Shown here piece by piece: positions 1 to 4,967 of a stretch of DNA of 5,370 bases (its first letter is position 1; every line of letters begins with the position of its first letter). Source of the DNA: JBMNTQ01 sp050945815 (GTDB taxonomy: Bacteria > Bacillota > Clostridia > Christensenellales > JBMNTQ01); contig JBMNTQ010000142.1 in assembly GCA_050945815.1 (NCBI GenBank), positions 1 through 5,370 on the forward strand, in the 5' to 3' direction. The notes under the pieces are model-generated. The model worked only from the letters and a program-made list of their open reading frames with translations, was not told where the DNA came from and ran no database searches. Position numbers and translations under genes: made by a program.

Positions 1-1084
1 CCAACCGCGACAACCGCTGTTCTTTTGCCTTCATCACCTTCAAAAGCTGAATCGCAGTCAAAATTCCGTCTCCAGTCGTGTTGAAATCCAGGAAAATCAC
101 ATGCCCCGACTGTTCCCCCCCCAAATTGTAGCCGCCCTCCAGCATCTTCTCTAAAACATATCGGTCGCCCACATTGGTTCTCAAGCAGTGACACTGTCTT
201 TCCTGCAAAAAGTTGTCCAGGCCGATGTTGCTCATGACGGTGGTCACCAGCGTATCCTTCTTCAGCCTGCCCTTTTCCTTCATATAAGCAGCACAAATCC
301 CCATAATCCGGTCGCCGTCCACAATATTGCCTAGTTCATCCACAGCAATTAGGCGATCGGCGTCGCCGTCAAACGCCAGCCCGACGTCCGCACCCTGCTC
401 CACCACCAGCTTCTGCAAGGTCTGCGGGTGGGTCGAACCGCAGTTCTCGTTGATGTTCGCCCCGTCCGGCATATTATAATAGCTGCAAACGGTCGCGCCC
501 AAGCTCTTGAATACCTGGGGCGCAATCTCCGAGGCCGCCCCGTTGGCACAATCCAGCACGATCTTCATACCGTCCAACCGCCCGCCGGACGACAGCAAAA
601 AATCCAAATACTCCCGCGCCGCATTGGCCAGCCGGATGCGGGTGCCCACTTTCAGTCCGGTAGGCAATTCAATCTGTTCGCTGTTATCCAATATGATAGC
701 TTCGATGCGTTCCTCCAAAGCGTCGCTCAGCTTATAGCCCGTATTCGAAAAAAACTTAATCCCATTGTATTCCAAAGTATTATGGGAAGCAGAGATAACC
801 ACTCCCGCATCCACACCATACTGCCGCGTCAAAAACGCCATAGCAGGCGTAGGCAAAACCCCCGCCACAATCGCCTGCGCCCCCACAGAGCAAATCCCCG
901 CCACCATAGCTGATTCCAGCATCGAGCCGGAAACACGAGTGTCCCGCCCAATCATAATCCTCGCTTTATGAACTTCATTGGTCAAAACATAGGCGCCGGC
1001 CTGTCCCAGGCGAAAAGCCAAGTCACAGGTCAATGATTGGTTGGCAATCCCCCGTACGCCGTCGGTTCCAAATAATCGTCCCAT
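1..1084 (-). CDS. glmM: Phosphoglucosamine mutase GlmM (3' end outside window)
   Basis: GlmM interconverts glucosamine-6-phosphate and glucosamine-1-phosphate in the cytoplasm, feeding UDP-GlcNAc for peptidoglycan. The 361 codons present cover domains 1 to 3 of the alpha-D-phosphohexomutase fold. The family is usually about 445-450 residues, so most of domain 4 (phosphate binding) lies beyond the left edge. Visible signatures are the N-terminal GRLFGTDGVRG (residues 2-12), the phosphoserine loop ISASHN (97-102, active serine S100), the magnesium loop DGDADR (239-244) and the sugar-recognition motif GGEQSGH (322-328). The residue after SASHN is threonine where proline is the more usual choice. 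The ATG start is supported by the conserved N-terminus and by GAGAGG eight bases upstream (1098-1093). It lies 140 bases downstream of trxB and may be co-transcribed with it. The identification is very secure; no frameshift is seen in the visible part. Confidence 0.97.
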   Translation of the reverse strand, partial: MGRLFGTDGVRGIANQSLTCDLAFRLGQAGAYVLTNEVHKARIMIGRDTRVSGSMLESAMVAGICSVGAQAIVAGVLPTPAMAFLTRQYGVDAGVVISASHNTLEYNGIKFFSNTGYKLSDALEERIEAIILDNSEQIELPTGLKVGTRIRLANAAREYLDFLLSSGGRLDGMKIVLDCANGAASEIAPQVFKSLGATVCSYYNMPDGANINENCGSTHPQTLQKLVVEQGADVGLAFDGDADRLIAVDELGNIVDGDRIMGICAAYMKEKGRLKKDTLVTTVMSNIGLDNFLQERQCHCLRTNVGDRYVLEKMLEGGYNLGGEQSGHVIFLDFNTTGDGILTAIQLLKVMKAKEQRLSRL

Positions 1085-1103
1085 ATGCCGATCCTCTCTC
1101 TGT

Positions 1104-1133
1104 ATTATCGCCGCCAAAGCTTTTCTCACCCAA
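1104..1133 (-). promoter_or_regulatory. Weak candidate promoter for glmM
   Basis: On the minus strand a -10-like GATAAT (1109-1104) lies 18 bases downstream of TTGGGT (1133-1128), which matches only the first half of the -35 consensus. The implied start of transcription would fall within or just before the ribosome binding site, giving a very short untranslated leader. This is a pattern match only; glmM could equally be served by readthrough from trxB. Confidence 0.2.
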
Positions 1134-1176
1134 GAAACATAAAAATCACAACGCCCATCCTACGCCAAACAGGTTC

Positions 1177-1201
1177 AAGCCGCCCGCGGCTCCCCCGGCT
1201 T
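1177..1201 (-). other. GC-rich inverted repeat between trxB and glmM
   Basis: AAGCCG (minus strand, 1201-1196) can pair with CGGCTT (1182-1177) across a 13-base GC-rich loop, and an alternative small hairpin GCCG/CGGC lies inside it. It begins 23 bases after the trxB stop. No run of T follows on the minus strand, so it does not look like an intrinsic terminator. It could be an mRNA 3'-end or processing stem, or simply chance in GC-rich spacer DNA. The rest of the 140-base gap (1085-1224) shows only the weak glmM promoter candidate and the glmM ribosome binding site. Confidence 0.3.
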
Positions 1202-1224
1202 TCACCCGCGCTGTCCTCTAATGT

Positions 1225-2145
1225 CTAGCCAACCGGACACTGGTTCAGTACATACTCCGCTGCCCGAGAAGCGGCAATCGCGCCATCCGCCATAGCAGTC
1301 ACCACCTGACGCAGGTATTTCTCCCGCACATCTCCGGCAGCAAACACACCGGGAATAGCGGTGCGCATATCCTGATCCGTTAAAATATAGCGTTCGTCGT
1401 TCAATATCTCATCGTCATGGATGCCCATCGTATCCGGCAATCGGCCCACTGCCACAAACAGCACGGATGTAGGCACCACAGTCTTTTCCCCAGTCTTTAC
1501 GTTGGTCAGCTCCACGCTCTCCATCGCCGTATCCCCATTAAGCGCGCTAATCACACAATCATAATAGGGCGTGATCTTCTCGTCCGCCAACAGCCTCTTC
1601 TGCAAAGCTGCCTGCCCGCGAAACGTATCCCGCCGATGTACAATCGAAACCTTGGATGCCAGATTAGACAGGTAGATCGATTCCTCCAGCGCCGTATCGC
1701 CGCCGCCTACCACCACCATATCCTTGCCCCGATACAGCGCACCGTCACAGGTAGCACAATAGGACAAGCCCCGCCCCGCCATCTGCTGCTCTCGCTGCAC
1801 GCCCAAAGTCCGGGATTTTGCGCCCATCGCCAAAATAATCGATTTGGCTTCATACGTCGCAGCGCTGCCCACAGCCCTCTTAACATCGCCTTTCAGCTCA
1901 TACGATGTAATATCATCATATTCCACCTTCACGCCCAAAGATTCCGAATGCTCCAATAATTTCATAGCAAAATCAGCGCCGTTTGTAGGCCCTAGCGCCG
2001 GATAGTTCTCCAATACCGTCGCCGTAGCAATCTGCCCGCCCGCAAACAAACGTTCCAGCACGAGGGCGTTCATTCCCGCCCTTGCCGCATATATTCCCGC
2101 CGCCAAGCCCGCCGGCCCGGCGCCCGCAATCAAAATATCATACAC
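1225..2145 (-). CDS. trxB: Thioredoxin-disulfide reductase TrxB
   Basis: This FAD- and NADPH-dependent cytosolic enzyme reduces thioredoxin. With the GTG start proposed here it has 306 residues, normal for low-molecular-weight TrxB. In order: the FAD-binding loop GAGPAG (8-13), GGQ with the downstream ENYP (37-49), the redox-active CATC in SYCATCDG (C130, C133), the NADPH-binding GGGDTA (147-152), the NADPH phosphate-binding HRRDTFR (170-176), and the C-terminal FAD motif GVFAAGD (266-272). An in-frame ATG 11 codons upstream (2178) is possible, but it lacks a ribosome binding site and abuts a -10 element. The GTG has GGGGAGG (2160-2154) eight bases before it and gives the usual YD(I/V)xIxGAG amino terminus. 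An extra cysteine (C303) lies four residues from the C-terminus; its role, if any, is unknown. The gene is first in its unit, with glmM downstream. Confidence 0.96.
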   Translation of the reverse strand: MYDILIAGAGPAGLAAGIYAARAGMNALVLERLFAGGQIATATVLENYPALGPTNGADFAMKLLEHSESLGVKVEYDDITSYELKGDVKRAVGSAATYEAKSIILAMGAKSRTLGVQREQQMAGRGLSYCATCDGALYRGKDMVVVGGGDTALEESIYLSNLASKVSIVHRRDTFRGQAALQKRLLADEKITPYYDCVISALNGDTAMESVELTNVKTGEKTVVPTSVLFVAVGRLPDTMGIHDDEILNDERYILTDQDMRTAIPGVFAAGDVREKYLRQVVTAMADGAIAASRAAEYVLNQCPVG

Positions 2146-2153
2146 TCGGAGGT

Positions 2154-2160
2154 CCTCCCC
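2154..2160 (-). promoter_or_regulatory. Ribosome binding site deciding the trxB GTG start
   Basis: GGGGAGG ends eight bases before the GTG at 2145. The bases that follow make GGAGGACCTCC, which is self-complementary and could form a 4-bp hairpin with a 3-base loop, partly hiding the site. The upstream ATG at 2178 has only AT-rich sequence before it, so this site favours GTG. Confidence 0.7.
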
Positions 2161-2178
2161 GCTCCTATTCTTTACCAT

Positions 2179-2207
2179 ATTGTATCATATTATCATAATA
2201 CCGACTA
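2179..2207 (-). promoter_or_regulatory. Probable extended -10 promoter of trxB
   Basis: TGATACAAT (minus strand, 2187-2179) fits the extended -10 pattern TGnTATAAT with one mismatch. A poor -35 match, TAGTCG (2207-2202), lies 17 bases upstream; extended -10 promoters tolerate this. The surrounding 2179-2200 is distinctly AT-rich compared with its neighbours. The predicted transcription start is near 2173, inside or just past the alternative ATG at 2178, giving a leader of about 27 bases to the GTG. The position just after the rpsI terminator fits a new transcription unit. Confidence 0.5.
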
Positions 2208-2249
2208 CACCCATTTATTCATAGCCAAGCCTGTCTGCACGCTCCGCTC

Positions 2250-2287
2250 AAAAATGAAAAAGCCCGGCGCATCCTGTGCGCAGGGCT
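2250..2287 (-). terminator. Intrinsic terminator of the rplM-rpsI unit
   Basis: On the minus strand AGCCC pairs with GGGCT, then one T/C mismatch, then GCGCA pairs with TGCGC, with a five-base CAGGA loop (2287-2261). The stem runs straight into TTTTTC and a second T run (2260-2250). It starts 48 bases after the rpsI stop and ends before the trxB promoter, so it separates ribosomal-protein transcription from trxB. The opposite strand lacks a T run, so it acts in one direction only. Confidence 0.9.
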
Positions 2288-2335
2288 CTTATCCATGCAG
2301 GTATATCCATCGTTTTTTGCAGTGCAGCGAGCAGC

Positions 2336-2728
2336 TTACCGCTTGGAGAACTGCGGCGCACGACGGGCGGCTTTAAGGCCATACTTCTTGCGCTCTTTCA
2401 TTCTCGAATCGCGAGTCAGATAGCCCGCCCGCTTCAAAGCAGGCCTAAGCTCCTCATCATTACGTACCAGCGCCCGGGAAATACCATGCCGAATTGCACC
2501 GGCCTGTCCGGATACACCGCCGCCATACACGTTGACCAAAACATCAAATTTGCCCAAAGTCGATGTCAACACCAAGGGTGCGCGCACCAACATTTTCAAA
2601 GTCTCCAGCCCGAAATAGTCCTCAATGTCACGGCTGTTAATCGTTATGTTGCCGGAGCCCGCGCTCAAATAAACACGTGCCACCGCTTCTTTTCTTCTGC
2701 CCGTACCTAAAAATTGTTCTTTCGCCAT
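2336..2728 (-). CDS. rpsI: Small-subunit ribosomal protein S9 (uS9)
   Basis: S9 is a component of the 30S head, and its C-terminal tail reaches the P-site tRNA. The 130-residue product matches the usual bacterial length. Characteristic parts are GTGRRKEAVARV (8-19), the central glycine-rich VNVYGGGVSGQAGA segment, the basic stretch MKERKKYGLKAARR, and the nearly invariant C-terminal APQFSKR ending in the tRNA-contacting arginine R130. The ATG follows rplM by 16 bases, with GGGGAGG nine bases upstream. It is the second gene of the rplM-rpsI pair, a pairing kept across most bacteria, and is followed by a strong terminator. No oddities are seen. Confidence 0.99.
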   Translation of the reverse strand: MAKEQFLGTGRRKEAVARVYLSAGSGNITINSRDIEDYFGLETLKMLVRAPLVLTSTLGKFDVLVNVYGGGVSGQAGAIRHGISRALVRNDEELRPALKRAGYLTRDSRMKERKKYGLKAARRAPQFSKR

Positions 2729-2744
2729 CCTCTTTTGCCTCCCC

Positions 2745-3173
2745 TTAATTCAGTTCCAGTTGCTGGGGATTCTGTGCCTGATGATTGTGGGTTGCGCCTT
2801 TATAAACCCGCAACTTCTTCATCATCTGGCGGCCCAGACTATTATGAGGTATCATACCGCGCACAGCCTCATACACAACAAACTCAGGCTTTTTCTCCAT
2901 CATCTGGCGGTATTTTGTCTCCTTCACGCCACCAACATAACCGGAATGGCGACGATACACCTTCTGATCCAGCTTGTTGCCGGTCAAAACGACTTTATCA
3001 CAATTGACGACGATAACATGATCGCCCGTGTCAACATGCGGTGTATAGATAGGTTTATTCTTGCCGCGTAAAATCACGGCAATCTGGGTAGCAAGCCGTC
3101 CCAAAACCTGTCCTTCCGCATCAATTACATACCATTTTCTTTCTATTTCCCCCTTGGGCATATAGGTTTTCAT
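2745..3173 (-). CDS. rplM: Large-subunit ribosomal protein L13 (uL13)
   Basis: L13 is an early-assembly protein of the 50S subunit that binds 23S rRNA. The product is 142 residues, standard for the family. It shows the conserved N-terminal RKWYVIDAEGQVLGRLA (12-28), YTPHVDTGDHVIVVN (43-57), the RRHSGYVGG segment (74-82), and the family signature around AVRGMIPHNSLGR (103-115), followed by the C-terminal HNHQAQNP (129-136), where HPHxAQxP is usual. The ATG is preceded by GAGGAGG (3187-3181) at seven bases. It has its own near-consensus promoter and structured leader, and is probably co-transcribed only with rpsI, although readthrough from the upstream hydrolase gene is possible because no terminator is visible before the promoter. 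Confidence 0.99.
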   Translation of the reverse strand: MKTYMPKGEIERKWYVIDAEGQVLGRLATQIAVILRGKNKPIYTPHVDTGDHVIVVNCDKVVLTGNKLDQKVYRRHSGYVGGVKETKYRQMMEKKPEFVVYEAVRGMIPHNSLGRQMMKKLRVYKGATHNHQAQNPQQLELN

Positions 3174-3190
3174 TGGGGTTCCTCCTCAAA

Positions 3191-3232
3191 TCACCGCAAC
3201 CAATCTGGGCACAAAAAGCGCCTGTGCGGCAA
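3191..3232 (-). ncRNA. Structured rplM leader element (candidate L13 autoregulatory leader)
   Basis: In the rplM untranslated leader, TTGCCGCA (minus strand, 3232-3225) pairs with TGCGGTGA (3198-3191) in eight base pairs including two G-U pairs. Inside it GGCGC (3222-3218) pairs with GTGCC (3212-3208) around a TTTTT loop, leaving an asymmetric internal loop containing CAGATTGGT. An alternative pairing GCACA (3227-3223) with TGTGC (3213-3209) would exclude both stems. The structure ends three bases before the ribosome binding site. Firmicutes are known to carry an L13-leader RNA family in this place, thought to mediate feedback control by L13; I cannot confirm membership by eye. The structure is seen, the regulation inferred. 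Confidence 0.5.
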
Positions 3233-3256
3233 AGCGTATTCGTAATAATATAAAAC

Positions 3257-3294
3257 TGCACGATCACATAACGGGGCAGGAATGAAATCGCGCA
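3257..3294 (-). other. Stem-loop at the predicted 5' end of the rplM transcript
   Basis: TGCGCGAT (minus strand, 3294-3287) pairs with ATCGTGCA (3264-3257), eight base pairs with one G-U, around a 22-base loop. Its first base coincides with the transcription start predicted from the rplM promoter, so the mRNA would begin with a stem. Such 5' stems often protect against 5'-dependent decay; that role here is inference. Confidence 0.4.
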
Positions 3295-3300
3295 CATATT

Positions 3301-3329
3301 ATTTTACAGAATAGCTGCATGCATGTCAA
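3301..3329 (-). promoter_or_regulatory. Strong sigma-A promoter of rplM-rpsI
   Basis: On the minus strand a perfect -35 TTGACA (3329-3324) is separated by exactly 17 bases from TAAAAT (3306-3301), a five-of-six match to the -10 consensus. The predicted transcription start is at about 3295-3294, giving a leader of some 120 bases before the rplM ATG. The spacer contains the 8-bp palindrome TGCATGCA (3323-3316). This is the best promoter in the window and fits a highly expressed ribosomal-protein unit. Confidence 0.88.
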
Positions 3330-3385
3330 GCTAAATTTTGCACAGAAACTGCTTCTATTCGCAAATCAGGGTTTTCGGCATCCAT

Positions 3386-4183
3386 CTAAATCGCGACCGA
3401 CAAACCGGCGCAAAGGGGCTGCAATTGACGCAGGCTGCCCTTTAAAATGGAAAAGGCCCGGTCCCCAGTGCAATGGCCTGTGTAAATCCGCTCAATATTG
3501 AACGTCTTGAGCTTCATACCGATTTTTTCGATATACTCCTCCTCACAGTCCCCCAAATGGAAGCCCCCAAACAAAACCTGAACCCGCTTGTCCAAGGCGC
3601 GGATAGCCGTATCCACCATATTGGTCACACCGCTGTGGCTGCAACCGGTAAACAGCGCAATGCCGTCCTGTAAATCCAGCGCCATCATCATCTCATGGTC
3701 AAACAAATCCCGGCGCAACAAAATACCCCGGCGCTGCAACATTCCCTTGTTGGGGGTTCGATACTGCCGCTGTACACATACCTTCGGCAGCAACACACAC
3801 CCCGCCATCGGCTGGGTTTCTTGCTCAACAAACAGGAAACGGTGTCCCCATTTTTTTAAAAGCGAGCGTTCCATGCCGATATAGCGGAAGAGGCCGCTGC
3901 GGTAGTCTCCGCCGGCCTGAGACTTGATGTAAACCTTTGCAATCTCATTAGCCTGCAAAAATGCCGGCAGCCCCCCTGTATGGTCATAGTGTCCGTGGGA
4001 AATAACACAGAAATCCACAGCCGACAAATCTATACCCAATTTATCCGCATTTCGCATAAAAGCACTGGAAGCCCCGGTATCAAACAATATATTCTTACCG
4101 TTATAACTGATGTGCAAGGAAAGTCCATGTTCCTGTTCCAAGCCCCGCCCACACGTATTTTCCATCAATACAGTTACGTCCAT
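3386..4183 (-). CDS. MBL-fold metallohydrolase, COG1237 type
   Basis: A 265-residue cytosolic protein of the metallo-beta-lactamase superfamily, closest by motif to COG1237, a group often labelled after the archaeal 7,8-dihydropterin-6-methyl aminobenzene-phosphate synthase of methanopterin synthesis. That label should not be taken as function in this bacterium; substrate and pathway are unknown. Visible motifs: N-terminal VLMENT (5-10), LFDTGAS (33-39), the metal-binding HGHYDHTGG (63-71; H63, H65, D67, H68), FDHE (161-164), TGCSHSG (179-185, H183), GGFHLG (206-211) and TGHCTG (235-240, H237). All expected metal-ligand motifs are present, so it should be active. It has eight cysteines and no signal peptide or membrane segment. 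It starts 19 bases after truA with only a partial ribosome binding site (GAGGGCGG, 4200-4193), suggesting translation coupled to truA. It sits where rplM normally follows truA. No terminator is evident after its stop. Confidence 0.9.
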   Translation of the reverse strand: MDVTVLMENTCGRGLEQEHGLSLHISYNGKNILFDTGASSAFMRNADKLGIDLSAVDFCVISHGHYDHTGGLPAFLQANEIAKVYIKSQAGGDYRSGLFRYIGMERSLLKKWGHRFLFVEQETQPMAGCVLLPKVCVQRQYRTPNKGMLQRRGILLRRDLFDHEMMMALDLQDGIALFTGCSHSGVTNMVDTAIRALDKRVQVLFGGFHLGDCEEEYIEKIGMKLKTFNIERIYTGHCTGDRAFSILKGSLRQLQPLCAGLSVAI

Positions 4184-4202
4184 TCTCTCAAACCGCCCTC
4201 AA

Positions 4203-4952
4203 TCACAAGAAAATATCATATCCATAGTCCACCCACAAAAGCGCAAGCCCCTGGGGCGGCGCCGTAAATCCCGCTTCCCTGCGAGCTTTACCAGCCAAAA
4301 CCGCAGCAACTTCTGACGGGCCGGTCTTGTGCAGCCCCGCCCGGATCAAGGTCCCCGCCATAATCCGCACCATATTATATAAAAATCCATTGGCGCAAAC
4401 CTCAAAAAAAACGTCCTCCCCCGCCCGCCAAACCCGGCTCGCGTAAACCTCCCGCACCGTGCTGGATACCGGCGAACCCTGCGCCATAAACGCGGCAAAG
4501 TCCTGCTTGCCCAGATAAAGCGCCGCCGTCTCCTGCATGGCGCCCTCATCCAGTTTAGCAGGCACATGAAAAAAGTACTGTCTGCCTATCGCCTTTCCTT
4601 GGAGCGAGTTGCAGATAGCATAGCGATATGTCTTACGTTTAGCAGAAAACCGCGCATGAAATTCCGGGCCCACCTGCCCAGAGCGCACTATTTTAATATC
4701 CTGCGGCAAACGGCTGTTCATCGCATAGGCAAAACGCTCCGGCGGAATGCTGCTTTGGTCATCAAAATGCGCCACTTGCCCAAACCCATGCACACCGGCA
4801 TCCGTACGTCCAGACCCAACCACCCCCACCGTTCGCCCGGTCAACCCCTCTACGCATTCCTCTAAAACCTGCTGGATGCTCAAAGCATTTTTCTGTCTCT
4901 GCCAGCCGGCGTAAGCTGTCCCGTCGTATTCAACCAGCAAACCAATCCGCAA
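4203..4952 (-). CDS. truA: tRNA pseudouridine(38-40) synthase TruA
   Basis: TruA converts uridines 38, 39 and 40 of the tRNA anticodon arm to pseudouridine, stabilising decoding. The 249-residue product is of normal length. Visible marks are the N-terminal VEYDGTAYAGWQRQ (7-20), the catalytic motif GSGRTDAGVHG (46-56) with nucleophile D51, FHARFSAKRKTYRY, and the C-terminal FLYNMVRIMAGTL segment. The start is a TTG at 4952-4950: GGAGG (4967-4963) lies ten bases before it, and translation from there gives the conserved amino terminus. No suitable ATG is nearby. The ribosome binding site lies within the last codons of ecfT, whose stop is only three bases upstream, so the two are almost certainly translationally coupled. 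The ecfT-truA order is typical of Firmicutes. Confidence 0.98.
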   Translation of the reverse strand: MRIGLLVEYDGTAYAGWQRQKNALSIQQVLEECVEGLTGRTVGVVGSGRTDAGVHGFGQVAHFDDQSSIPPERFAYAMNSRLPQDIKIVRSGQVGPEFHARFSAKRKTYRYAICNSLQGKAIGRQYFFHVPAKLDEGAMQETAALYLGKQDFAAFMAQGSPVSSTVREVYASRVWRAGEDVFFEVCANGFLYNMVRIMAGTLIRAGLHKTGPSEVAAVLAGKARREAGFTAPPQGLALLWVDYGYDIFL

Positions 4953-4967
4953 CGCTCAAAATCCTCC
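4953..4967 (-). promoter_or_regulatory. Ribosome binding site for truA inside the end of ecfT
   Basis: GGAGG (4967-4963) is formed by the glycine codons near the end of ecfT, followed by ten bases, including the ecfT TGA, before the TTG start of truA. It decides the TTG start in the absence of an ATG and places ribosomes ending ecfT directly at the truA start. Confidence 0.75.

Noticed and set aside
428..913. 161-codon open frame on the plus strand inside glmM
   Set aside because: It is antisense to well-conserved GlmM coding sequence, has a basic, low-complexity translation with no family motif, and has no convincing ribosome binding site.
1177..1201. Inverted repeat after trxB as an intrinsic terminator
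   Set aside because: The stem is short with a large loop and no T tract follows, so I kept it only as an unassigned inverted repeat.
1417..1959. 180-codon open frame on the plus strand inside trxB
   Set aside because: It is the mirror of the conserved TrxB frame; its histidine- and arginine-rich translation resembles no known family.
2276..2710. 144-codon open frame on the plus strand over rpsI
   Set aside because: It begins inside the rpsI terminator and runs antisense to the invariant S9 sequence; there is no promoter or recognisable domain.
2714..3071. Two overlapping plus-strand open frames over rplM
   Set aside because: Both are shadows of the L13 gene, without independent coding signals.
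3431..3462. GCCCTTT...AAAAGGC inverted repeat as a terminator of the MBL gene
   Set aside because: It lies inside the hydrolase coding sequence, upstream of its stop codon, with no following T run on the minus strand.
3319..3884. Plus-strand open frames antisense to the MBL hydrolase and the rplM promoter region
   Set aside because: They cross the hydrolase gene end and the promoter of rplM and show no conserved motif or ribosome binding site.
4346..4567. 73-codon minus-strand open frame inside truA in another frame
   Set aside because: It is nested in conserved TruA coding sequence; the arginine- and tryptophan-rich translation is typical of an out-of-frame GC-rich reading.
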